The position numbers and the translations under genes were made by a program. A stretch of 33,304 nt of DNA from Desulfobulbus sp. GTDB lineage: Bacteria > Desulfobacterota > Desulfobulbia > Desulfobulbales > Desulfobulbaceae. The first letter of the stretch is position 1, and every line of letters begins with the position of its first letter. The notes beneath the pieces are model-generated. The model saw only the letters and a program-made list of their open reading frames with translations, was not told the DNA's origin and ran no database searches. Shown piece after piece: positions 16,494-23,880 of the stretch. Where the stretch lies: positions 1 to 33,304 of the forward strand of contig QZJD01000039.1 in assembly GCA_003604995.1 (NCBI GenBank). The letters run 5' to 3'.

Positions 16494-16997
16494 ATGACTC
16501 CTGAGGAAATGCGGGCCAGGGCCATAGACCTCTTTGTCCGGCGGATGCACTGAAGCCAGGCCCTCCTGGTCGTGGGCCAGGAAAAGATGGGCGAAAAGGA
16601 TGACGGCGCGATTCGGGCCGTGGGAGCGTTCGGCGGCGGCATCGCCAGTTCCGGCGGGGTGTGCGGTATCCTGCTCGGCGGCGTCGCCGCGATTTCCAGC
16701 CTCTACAGTCGGGCCAGCCTGGTGGAAAAGGAAGATCCGCGTCTCTGGTCCCTGAGCGCCAAATTCCTGCGGGAGTTCGAAAAAATGACCGAGCCCTACG
16801 GCGGCAGCAACTGCCGGGATATCGCCCGGGTGGACTGGCGCGACCGGGACGCGGTCAAGGCCTACTACGGAGATCCCGACAGCCGGAGGCGGGAGTGCAT
16901 CCGCCTGGTCGGCGAGGCGGCCGAGGCCCTCGGCCGGCTGCTGGAGGCGGCAGCGGAAAGGAGTACCGGGCAACCTGAGCCTGAACGGAAGGGGTAA
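16494..16997 (+). CDS. C_GCAxxG_C_C family redox protein with UGA-encoded selenocysteine
   Basis: Read with UGA at 16551-16553 as selenocysteine, this gives 167 residues of the C_GCAxxG_C_C family, putative redox proteins defined by four conserved cysteines. Sec20 stands where the family has its first cysteine, in the C-S-Q-A motif (here U-S-Q-A-L). The others are C57 in GGVCGILLGG, C107 in GGSNCRDI and C135 in RRECIRLVG. The frame before the UGA (T-P-E-E-M-R-A-R-A-I-D-L-F) is a normal family N-terminus, and ATG 16494 has AAGGTGA at 16482-16488. A hairpin follows the UGA directly. If UGA were a stop, both the 19-residue peptide and a start at 16572 would lack sense. Substrate unknown; redox catalysis is inferred. 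Confidence 0.8.
16551..16581 (+). promoter_or_regulatory. Putative bacterial SECIS element
   Basis: Directly after the UGA (16551-16553) GGCCC (16559-16563) pairs with GGGCC (16574-16578). The stem extends past one A-A mismatch by two C-G pairs. The 10-nt loop, UCCUGGUCGU, contains GGU, as in the SelB-binding loops of formate dehydrogenase genes. Its size and distance from UGA are in the accepted bacterial range; alternative pairings exist. Confidence 0.6.
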
Positions 16998-17012
16998 AAG
17001 GGAGCCCTGCTG

Positions 17013-19532
17013 TTGCCCGGGAAGCGCATCAGCATGCGCCCGGCCGTGGAAGCAATGAATCAGATCAGCGAAACCCTGCGCGGCATCGTCGAGCGGGTCA
17101 CCTTTCATGACCAGGCCAGCGGCTGGTCGATTCTGCGCGTCTCGCCCTTTGCCAGTCCGGAGCAGCAGGAGACGGTCACTGTCCACCAGACCAGGGTCTT
17201 TGCCGGGGCGACCATGGAGTTTCACGGGGCCTGGACGGTGCACCCCCGCTACGGCCGCCAGTTCAGGGCCGACCAGGCCATCGAGATCAAGCCGGCCACC
17301 GCCGCCGCCCTGGAAAAATATCTGGGCTCCGGCCTGATCAAGGGGGTGGGGCCGAAGACCGCGAAAAAGATCGTCCGCCACTTCCGGGAGGAGACCCTGG
17401 AGGTCTTCGAGCAGGAGATCGAACGCCTCACCGAGGTGCCGGGCATCGCCCGCGGCAAGCTCCGGATGATCGAGGAGGCCTGGACCGAGCACCGGGCCAT
17501 CCGCGAGGTGATGATGTTTCTCCAGGGCCACGGCATCTCCACCCTCTTTGCCGTGCGCATCTACCAGAAGTACGGCGACCGGGCCATCGCCCTGGTCAGC
17601 GAGGATCCCTACTGTCTGGCCCGGGACATCTACGGCATCGGCTTTTTCTCCGCGGACAAGGTGGCCCTCTCCCTCGGCCTGGCAAAAGACAGCCGGCCGC
17701 GGCTCATCGCCGCCATCCGCCATGTGCTGGCCGCCAGCCGCGAACAGGGCCATTGCTATCTCACCGCACCCCAGATCGGCCAGGAGGCGAACAAGCTCCT
17801 GGAGATGGAGCTGGGCGAGCTGCTGAACCGCTACCTGGAGGAGATGGAGCAGGAGCAGCAGCTCAAGGTGCGGCTGCTGTCAGGCAGCGAGGGCAGGGAG
17901 CAGGCCTGCTACTATTCCAGGACCCTCTATTACGACGAAGAGACGGTGGCCACCAGGGTGAGGGCGATGGGCGGCCCGGTGGCTGTGGACGCAGGGCGGG
18001 TGGCGGCCTGGATTGAGCGCTACTGCCGGACCGCCTCGCTGACCCTGAGTCTTGAGCAGGCGGCGGCCCTGGCCGGGGTGGTGGGCCACCGCCTGGCCAT
18101 CCTCACCGGCGGGCCGGGCTGCGGCAAGACCACCACCACTCTGGTCATCGTCCGCCTGCTGGAGGCCATGGGCAGGGAGGTGCTGCTGGCCGCGCCCACC
18201 GGGCGCGCCGCCCAGCGGATGAGCGAGGTGATCGGCCGCGAAGCGAAAACCCTGCACCGGCTCCTGGAATGGCAGCACGACCGCTTCAAGAAGAACGAGG
18301 AGGACCCGCTCGTCGCCGATGTCCTGATCGTTGACGAATGCTCCATGCTCGACATCAGCCTCACCGCTTCGCTCCTCAAGGCGGTGCCGCCGGGCTGCCA
18401 GGTGCTTTTCATCGGCGATGCCGATCAGCTGCCCTCGGTCGGCGCCGGCAACGTCCTGCGCGATCTGATCGCCTCAGAACGGATCCCCTGCTACCGGTTG
18501 ACCCGGGTCTTCCGCCAGGCCCGGGAATCGCTGATCATCAGGTATGCCCACGAGGTGAACAGCGGTCGGCTGCCGGAGATCGAATCGCCCTTTAAGAAGC
18601 CCGAGATATGGCAGGACGGCAGCGACTGCCTGTTCATCGATTCCGACGAGGCCACCCGGGAGCAGCTTGACTTCATCGGCCGGGTGAAGCGGACTTTTGC
18701 CTGGGGGCTTCCCCAGTACGAGGGGCTGGCCACGGACTCCTCGCCATATCAGTTCCGCACCGGCGAGGCTATCCTCTCCGGCTATGAGCGCGATTTCGAG
18801 GTGCCGGCCAAGTTCCGGCACGTGGACCTGGAGGAGGTGAGGAGGGCCGAGACCCGGGTGGCGGAGCTGAAGGCGGTTATCAAAAAGGTGCATCCCTGGT
18901 CGTCGCTGCACTACGGCCTGGACGCGGTGGCCGTGGTCCGCAAGCTCTACACCGAGTGGATCCCCCGCTACCTGGGCGCAGACTGCGAGATCCAGATCCT
19001 CTCGCCCATGACCCGGGGCTCGCTGGGCACGGCCAACCTCAACACCGTCATCCAGCAGGCAGCCAACCCGCCCGATCAGGAGAAGCGCCAGCTGCAGGTG
19101 GGCGAGCGGACCTTCCGGGAGGGCGACCGGGTCATCCACCGCCGCAACAACTATGACCTGGAGGTCTTCAACGGCGACATCGGCCGCATCGTTCGCATCG
19201 ACACCGAAGAGCTGACCTGCGTGGTTTCCTTCTATCCCGACGGCCGGGAGGTGCGCTACCGGAAGGAGGATATCGTCGAACTCGACCTGGCCTATGCGAT
19301 CACCATCCACAAGTCCCAGGGCAGCGAGTTCCAGGCGGTGATCATCCCGGTCCTCACCCAGCATTTCAAAATGCTCTACCGCAACCTCATCTACACCGGC
19401 CTGACCCGGGCCAGGAAGCTGGCGGTGTTCGTCGGCACCCGCAAGGCCTTGGCCATGGCCGTCCGCCAGCAGGACCCCAGCCGACGCCAGACTGCCCTGG
19501 AGATTTTGCTGCGGGGAGTGTGCGAAAATTGA
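17013..19532 (+). CDS. recD2: RecD2-type (RecD/TraA family) ATP-dependent 5'-3' DNA helicase
   Basis: An SF1B helicase acting without RecBC, tied to DNA repair and replication-fork upkeep. 839 residues: an N-terminal OB-like part (RGIVERVTFHDQ), helix-hairpin-helix repeats near 110-220 (IKGVGPKTAKKIV, LTEVPGIARGK, IYGIGFFSADKVA), Walker A GGPGCGKTTTT at 366-376, Walker B VLIVDE at 437-442, GDADQLPSVGAGNVL, and a C-terminal SH3 plus UvrD-like end with TIHKSQGSEFQAV and YTGLTRARKLA. It has a block of about 100 residues after motif IV (DCLFIDSDEATREQL to KKVHPWSSLHYGL), seen in one RecD2 subgroup. TTG 17013 has AAAAGGGAG; ATG 17034 and 17055 are alternatives, and homology begins near residue 15. 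It lies 15 bp after the selenoprotein. Confidence 0.92.
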   Translation: MPGKRISMRPAVEAMNQISETLRGIVERVTFHDQASGWSILRVSPFASPEQQETVTVHQTRVFAGATMEFHGAWTVHPRYGRQFRADQAIEIKPATAAALEKYLGSGLIKGVGPKTAKKIVRHFREETLEVFEQEIERLTEVPGIARGKLRMIEEAWTEHRAIREVMMFLQGHGISTLFAVRIYQKYGDRAIALVSEDPYCLARDIYGIGFFSADKVALSLGLAKDSRPRLIAAIRHVLAASREQGHCYLTAPQIGQEANKLLEMELGELLNRYLEEMEQEQQLKVRLLSGSEGREQACYYSRTLYYDEETVATRVRAMGGPVAVDAGRVAAWIERYCRTASLTLSLEQAAALAGVVGHRLAILTGGPGCGKTTTTLVIVRLLEAMGREVLLAAPTGRAAQRMSEVIGREAKTLHRLLEWQHDRFKKNEEDPLVADVLIVDECSMLDISLTASLLKAVPPGCQVLFIGDADQLPSVGAGNVLRDLIASERIPCYRLTRVFRQARESLIIRYAHEVNSGRLPEIESPFKKPEIWQDGSDCLFIDSDEATREQLDFIGRVKRTFAWGLPQYEGLATDSSPYQFRTGEAILSGYERDFEVPAKFRHVDLEEVRRAETRVAELKAVIKKVHPWSSLHYGLDAVAVVRKLYTEWIPRYLGADCEIQILSPMTRGSLGTANLNTVIQQAANPPDQEKRQLQVGERTFREGDRVIHRRNNYDLEVFNGDIGRIVRIDTEELTCVVSFYPDGREVRYRKEDIVELDLAYAITIHKSQGSEFQAVIIPVLTQHFKMLYRNLIYTGLTRARKLAVFVGTRKALAMAVRQQDPSRRQTALEILLRGVCEN

Positions 19533-19906
19533 AGCAATCTTGTTGGTTGCAATGCCGGACTATGAGGAGCGAAGACGGAAACTGAATCGGTTCGCGGACA
19601 TGTGAGGGTTCCGGTGACACCTTACTTAACTTTTGATTTTCGGCCCAGGCTTTTACCTTCAGATTGCTGATTACCGCTGTACGCAAGGCGACATCCTAAT
19701 CATGCCCACAACCTTCGAACATAAGACCGCCCGGGCCCGCACGTCGCTGCTTCGATCCACAAATGCCACCCGAGGCAGGGCCTGCCTGTTTGGCGACATC
19801 TAACATCTTTTCGCGATAAATAAAGCCTCTTTTGTGTCGCTAAACAGGAATTTATGTCGTATTTAATCAGAACGTTATAAACAAAACCGCAACCTGCAAA
19901 ACGACC
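19533..19906. other. 374-bp intergenic region with possible transposon remnant
   Basis: No whole gene. A GC-rich left half holds the string GGTTCCGGTGACACC running into TTACTTAAC (19607-19630), which resembles sequence often found next to REP-associated tyrosine transposase genes. The right half turns AT-rich (19800-19890), with GCGACA (19793-19798) facing TGTCGC (19835-19840) and a possible -10 box TATAAA (19876-19881) before the next gene. Confidence 0.35.
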
Positions 19907-20353
19907 GTGGCAAAATGTACACTCTGCAACGCGCGTAAGGGAAAAAGAAAATGCATGACAACGGGAACCTTCATCTGCAGCCTCTGCTGCGGCGAGTCCC
20001 GTGACAAAGAAAAATGCGAGGGATGTTCCTTTGCGCAGGCCTCACTGGCCACCAGGAATTACAAAGACGTCCCTTATTTCAGCACCCAGGAGATGGCGGA
20101 TTCCCTTGCGCTGGAGGATATCGCCAGGGTGATTGAAAGCGGTCTCTGCCAGGTATGGAGGCTGGACAAGGCAAACGTGAACGACAGGACAGCGGCCCGG
20201 CTGGTGGAATTGATGCTTGACCGCTACCATTTCAACGACGCGGAGCTGCCAATTACCGATCCGGTCCTGGCCGCGGTGTACCGTTCCATCCACCGAAGGA
20301 CCATGGGCGGCCAGGGCTATCTGCAATTTGTCAGCCAATTCACCGGGTATTAG
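19907..20353 (+). CDS. Cysteine-rich zinc-finger protein of unknown function
   Basis: 148 residues. The first 45 hold eight cysteines in the pattern CTLC, C, CSLCC, C-x2-C with the block KGKRKC, close to the treble-clef-like zinc segment seen at the front of several uncharacterised proteins (C-x2-C-x-K-R-K-G-K-R). The rest is a helical domain (LEDIARVIESGLCQVWRLDKANVNDRTAARLVELMLDRYHF) that I do not recognise. The start must be GTG 19907 because the frame needs C4 and C7 and has no ATG before them; no ribosome site is evident. It stands alone, facing the flavodoxin-like gene. Confidence 0.6.
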   Translation: MAKCTLCNARKGKRKCMTTGTFICSLCCGESRDKEKCEGCSFAQASLATRNYKDVPYFSTQEMADSLALEDIARVIESGLCQVWRLDKANVNDRTAARLVELMLDRYHFNDAELPITDPVLAAVYRSIHRRTMGGQGYLQFVSQFTGY

Positions 20354-20596
20354 CCGGGAAGTCCGTTACGGAGTTTGCCCGTGATCTCCGTGCACGTTTC
20401 GGATCAGAACTCTTCCGTTGAGGCCGCAACAGGCTTATATGTGAAGACAGTGTAGATCGATCAGGCATGTCCGCTCGCCGCTGGTACTGACCGAGCGAAC
20501 TGATCATCTTGCATTGCTGGAACAGTGATTGGCCGGTGAGACTCGTCATTTGATCGTGCCGCCCGGCGGCAAGGGCAAAAAGAAGTTGCTTTGTAC

Positions 20597-21292
20597 TCAG
20601 GGGCGGGCGACGGCGGTGTCGAAGTTGAGCTGATTGAGGTTGGCCCCGCCCTGGATCAGATCCTTGCCGATCATCTGACCGAAGCGCCTCGCCTCCTTGA
20701 CCTGCATGGTCGTATGGCCGTATTTTCGGTACTTGCTTGAAAACCATGATTTTTTTTCCGGGACCTTGCCAGCCAGCTTGAGGAAGACCCCGATGGTCCG
20801 CCACGGTTCCGGATTGGGATGGGAAAAGACGATCAGGTTGACCACCCTGGCCTCGCGGCGGCGCAGAAGACTTTTCAGCCCCCACCAGTGCATCCGCCAG
20901 TAGCCGCGGCAGGAAATCAGCGGCAGGACTGGTTTGTTCTTGAACAGGCGGCTGCCGTCCCGGTCAAAAAGGGAGAGGACAGGGCCGCTGGGATTATAGG
21001 ACCAGGTCGGCCCGGCGAGGATGATCAGATCAAAGTGATCAAAGGCGCTCTTCGTGAGCGGTTCGATGGGCTGACGCTTGCGCAGGAAGGTTTCCACCAT
21101 CATCCGCAGGGTGCCGCCGATGCTGCCGATGGGAAAGCGCAGAGCACGGATCGTTTGCAACCGTTCGCGGACGACGTTGACTCCTTCCTTTTCCAGCCCG
21201 GAGCATAGGGCCTGCACCAGATTATTGGTCTGGCTGGAGAAGGAATAGTACACAACCAGGACTTTTTTCCCGGTATTGGTGGGTGTTATCAT
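20597..21292 (-). CDS. Flavodoxin-fold protein
   Basis: 231 residues. The N-terminal KKVLVVYYSFSSQTNNLVQAL is the flavodoxin beta-strand and phosphate loop that holds FMN. DLIILAGPTWSYNPSGPVLSLF matches the second FMN loop region. The C-terminal 70 residues are basic and carry tryptophans (PEPWRTIGVFLK, KKSWFSSKYRKYG), longer than in electron-carrier flavodoxins. I recall such proteins annotated as flavodoxin family or dialkylresorcinol condensing enzyme; the second name is doubtful here. It follows the dsr operon on the same strand but is cut off from it by the strong terminator at 21361-21395. The ribosome site is weak. Confidence 0.65.
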   Translation of the reverse strand: MITPTNTGKKVLVVYYSFSSQTNNLVQALCSGLEKEGVNVVRERLQTIRALRFPIGSIGGTLRMMVETFLRKRQPIEPLTKSAFDHFDLIILAGPTWSYNPSGPVLSLFDRDGSRLFKNKPVLPLISCRGYWRMHWWGLKSLLRRREARVVNLIVFSHPNPEPWRTIGVFLKLAGKVPEKKSWFSSKYRKYGHTTMQVKEARRFGQMIGKDLIQGGANLNQLNFDTAVARP

Positions 21293-21360
21293 GCCGCGGG
21301 CCTTGTTGCCTTTGAGGATTCGTCCGTTTGAGTAGACGCTTTATAGCATACCCGGCGCAC

Positions 21361-21395
21361 AAAAAAAAGCCCCCGGTCAGAACCTGACCGGGGGC
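21361..21395 (-). terminator. Intrinsic terminator of the dsrMKJOP operon
   Basis: On the reverse strand a perfect 12-bp stem GCCCCCGGTCAG / CTGACCGGGGGC with a 3-nt loop is followed by eight T. It starts 27 bp after the dsrP stop and should be very efficient. Confidence 0.92.
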
Positions 21396-21421
21396 CGGAA
21401 AAAGTAGTGGAGATGACGCTG

Positions 21422-22591
21422 TCAGGCTTCGACTTCGTGCTCCACCCCAACGGCGATCTTGTAGAGCACGGTCAGGATAAAGAACCCTGTGCACCACACG
21501 GCGATGGTGATCATAATTTCATTAAAGGTCGGGTAGTACTCCGTGATCTCCTCCAGCGGGGAGGGAACGAAGCCGCCCAGCACAAAACCGATGCCCTTGT
21601 CCAGCCACAGGCCGATGAACAGGGCGGCGGAGCCGATGGCCAGCCAGAAATCATTGCGGCGCGTATAGGGAATGGCCAGGAGGGTGAAGCCGGTGAGGGT
21701 CAGCACGACAAAGCCCCACATGAACGGCACCAGGTTGTTGTAGACGTGGCCGTGATGCTCCAGACCGAAGAACAGGTACTGCAAGGTATGCATGTGGCCC
21801 GGTATCTGGCTGTAGTAGCCGACAAAGAACTCCAGCATGACAAAGAAGGCGTTGATCAGCGCGGCATAGAGGATGATCGTCACCATCTTGTTCGTGGCCT
21901 CGCGACCAGCGTCAAAATGGGCCACCCGCTTGAGGATCAGGCTGACGAAGACGATCAGGGCCGGTCCCGCGGCAAAGGCGGAAGCCAGGAAGCGGGGGGC
22001 GATGATTGCGGACAGCCAGAAGTGCCGACCGGGCAGACCGCAGTAGAGCATGGCGGTGACCGTATGGATCGAAATGGCAAAGGGTATGGAAATATAGACG
22101 AAGATGTACACCCATTTCGGTGGTTTGACCTGTTTGCGCTCCGCGGTGAGGATCACCCAGCCGCAGATGATGTTCAGGAACAGGTAGCCGTTGAGCACGA
22201 TCATGTCCCAGAACAGCATGGAATTGGGTGTCGGGTGGAGGAGCACGTTCAGTGCCCGGATCGGCTGGCCAAGGTCGGCGATGATGAACATCAGACACAT
22301 GGTCAGGGCTGCGATGGCCAGGAATTCACCCAGGATGGTGATCCGGCCGAACACCTTGTAATTATGGACGTAGTAGGGCAGAACCAGCATCACGCCTCCC
22401 GCGGCCACGCCGACCAGGAAGGTGAAGTTGGAAATGTAGAGTCCCCACGAGACGTCCCGGCTCATGCCGGTGAGGCCGAGACCATAATTGAACTGTCTGA
22501 TATAACAGATCGCGCCGATGGCCATGAATGTGCCGAGAAATCCCAGCCACATCCAATAGTTGTTGTTTCCTTTCAGTGCTTTCTCAAACAT
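21422..22591 (-). CDS. dsrP: DsrP, NrfD-like integral membrane subunit of DsrMKJOP
   Basis: 389 residues with about ten membrane helices and no cofactor-binding histidine pattern of its own; NrfD/PsrC family. In DsrMKJOP it is thought to exchange electrons with the menaquinone pool and to pass them to or from the iron-sulfur protein DsrO on the outer side. The N-terminus GNNNYWMWLGFLGTFMAIG and the stretch SRDVSWGLYISNFTFLVG, where the quinone-pocket residues of the family lie, are typical. It is the last gene of the operon, 7 bp after dsrO, and is followed by the terminator. Confidence 0.95.
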   Translation of the reverse strand: MFEKALKGNNNYWMWLGFLGTFMAIGAICYIRQFNYGLGLTGMSRDVSWGLYISNFTFLVGVAAGGVMLVLPYYVHNYKVFGRITILGEFLAIAALTMCLMFIIADLGQPIRALNVLLHPTPNSMLFWDMIVLNGYLFLNIICGWVILTAERKQVKPPKWVYIFVYISIPFAISIHTVTAMLYCGLPGRHFWLSAIIAPRFLASAFAAGPALIVFVSLILKRVAHFDAGREATNKMVTIILYAALINAFFVMLEFFVGYYSQIPGHMHTLQYLFFGLEHHGHVYNNLVPFMWGFVVLTLTGFTLLAIPYTRRNDFWLAIGSAALFIGLWLDKGIGFVLGGFVPSPLEEITEYYPTFNEIMITIAVWCTGFFILTVLYKIAVGVEHEVEA

Positions 22592-22598
22592 GGCGACC

Positions 22599-23459
22599 TC
22601 ATATGATATAAAAGACTGATGGTTTGGTCCCGAGGGAAGGCTTCCGCTGCACAGTGTAGTTCTGCTTCAGAACCTGTCTGATCTCTGAATCGGGATCGTT
22701 CAGATCGCCGAAGACCATGGCCTTGCTTCCCCCGGTGGCTGCAACGCAGGCAGGTTCTTCTCCCCTGCCCAGCCGCTCCACGCAGAAGTTGCATTTTTCG
22801 ACAACACCGCGCATGCGGGTGGGGAAGAGCCGGTTCAGGTTGTTCATATCGAGACCGCCCTGCGGGTCACGGGGATCACGCCAGTTGAATGAGCGGGAAC
22901 CGTAGGGGCAGGCGGCCATGCAGAAGCGGCAGCCGATGCACCGGTGGTAATCCATGGCGACAATCCCGTTTTTGTCCTTGAAGGTTGCCTTGGTCGGACA
23001 GGCGCGAACGCAGGGAGGATTGGCGCAGTGGTTGCAGAGGACCAGAACCTGGTTGTTTTCCATGGTCTCGCTTAGATGGTACTGGCTGTTGTCCGGGAAG
23101 GCGTTTTCATGGCCGGTGAGCCAGATCCATTTGATCTCATCCTTGGGATCGGGAAACTGGGGGATGTTGTGCGAGACATTGCAGGCCTTGATGCACTCAT
23201 CGGCCAGTCCGGGCTGGGCAATGAATTTGCGCACGTCAATGACCATGCCGTACTGCTTGCCGGTGGGGACCACTTCCGCACCGTGCTCCGCCGGGGCCTG
23301 GCTTTCCGCACCATGACCGCCGGGCTGCACCTCCACGGCGGCTCTTGCCGCCAGCGGGCTCACCCCAGAGACAAGACGGTCGACCACTGCCGGAGCACCA
23401 AGACCTGCCAGGGTGGAGATGCCGGCAATTTTGAGGAATTCTCTTCTCTTCTTGTCCAT
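22599..23459 (-). CDS. dsrO: DsrO, periplasmic iron-sulfur subunit of DsrMKJOP
   Basis: 286 residues. A twin-arginine signal, KRREFLKIAG, with a hydrophobic stretch to about residue 39 sends the folded protein to the periplasm. Ferredoxin-like motifs follow: CIKAC, CNHCANPPCVRACP, CIGCRFCMAACP and CNFC with a later C, at least 13 cysteines, enough for several [4Fe-4S] clusters as in NrfC/PsrB. It should carry electrons between DsrJ and DsrP. The ATG overlaps the dsrJ stop (TGATG), with AAGGAGG inside the end of dsrJ, so translation is coupled. Confidence 0.95.
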   Translation of the reverse strand: MDKKRREFLKIAGISTLAGLGAPAVVDRLVSGVSPLAARAAVEVQPGGHGAESQAPAEHGAEVVPTGKQYGMVIDVRKFIAQPGLADECIKACNVSHNIPQFPDPKDEIKWIWLTGHENAFPDNSQYHLSETMENNQVLVLCNHCANPPCVRACPTKATFKDKNGIVAMDYHRCIGCRFCMAACPYGSRSFNWRDPRDPQGGLDMNNLNRLFPTRMRGVVEKCNFCVERLGRGEEPACVAATGGSKAMVFGDLNDPDSEIRQVLKQNYTVQRKPSLGTKPSVFYII

Positions 23460-23857
23460 CAGTTTACATCCTCCTTGGTTGCTTCCTCAACAGGCTCCAG
23501 ATGGCAGTCCCAGCAGTATGGGGTAACAGCCGCATAGGTATGGCACACATCGCAGAATTTCTTCTTGCTGACGTGGCACTGCATGCAGGCGTTCTGCAGG
23601 CTCTTCTGGTACATGGTTCCTTCCACGGAAAAAAAGGATCTGTCTTCCGTGCGCAGGACTTCATCTCTCCACTGATTCAGCGTCTTCATGTGGTTGGGGC
23701 GAATCTCACTCAGCGGCAGAACGCACTGTTTTTTGTCCTTGGGCAACTCCGCCTTTGGTGGGTCCGCGGCAACTCCGTGGTTGAACCAGATGGGAAATGT
23801 GACAATCAGGACAAAGATGATCAGTCCCGGGATGATTTTACCGCTGTCGTACATCAC
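23459..23857 (-). CDS. dsrJ: DsrJ, triheme cytochrome c of DsrMKJOP
   Basis: 132 residues. An uncleaved N-terminal anchor lies at about 8-27, with three c-type heme sites CMQCH (91-95), CDVCH (102-106) and CWDCH (115-119) packed at the end. C45 in KKQCVLPLSEIR stands where the cysteine that ligates one heme (His/Cys coordination) is known in Allochromatium DsrJ. It acts on the periplasmic face; its electron partner is unsettled. GGAGGAAG precedes the ATG. It lies 23 bp after dsrK. Confidence 0.95.
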   Translation of the reverse strand: MMYDSGKIIPGLIIFVLIVTFPIWFNHGVAADPPKAELPKDKKQCVLPLSEIRPNHMKTLNQWRDEVLRTEDRSFFSVEGTMYQKSLQNACMQCHVSKKKFCDVCHTYAAVTPYCWDCHLEPVEEATKEDVN

Positions 23858-23880
23858 TCTTCCTCCACTTATGCCGTGAA

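Noticed and set aside
16494-16553. UGA at 16551 as a true stop, making a pseudogene or a short peptide
   Set aside because: The frame is family-like on both sides of the UGA, all other conserved cysteines are intact, and the UGA replaces exactly one conserved cysteine; a chance stop there is unlikely.
16017-17753. 578-residue reverse-strand open frame
   Set aside because: It is antisense to recD2 and the selenoprotein region, contains no recognisable domain and reads like GC-driven shadow translation.
21407-22606. 399-residue forward frame
   Set aside because: Antisense of dsrP, rich in D, H, Q and G as expected for the complement of membrane-protein codons.
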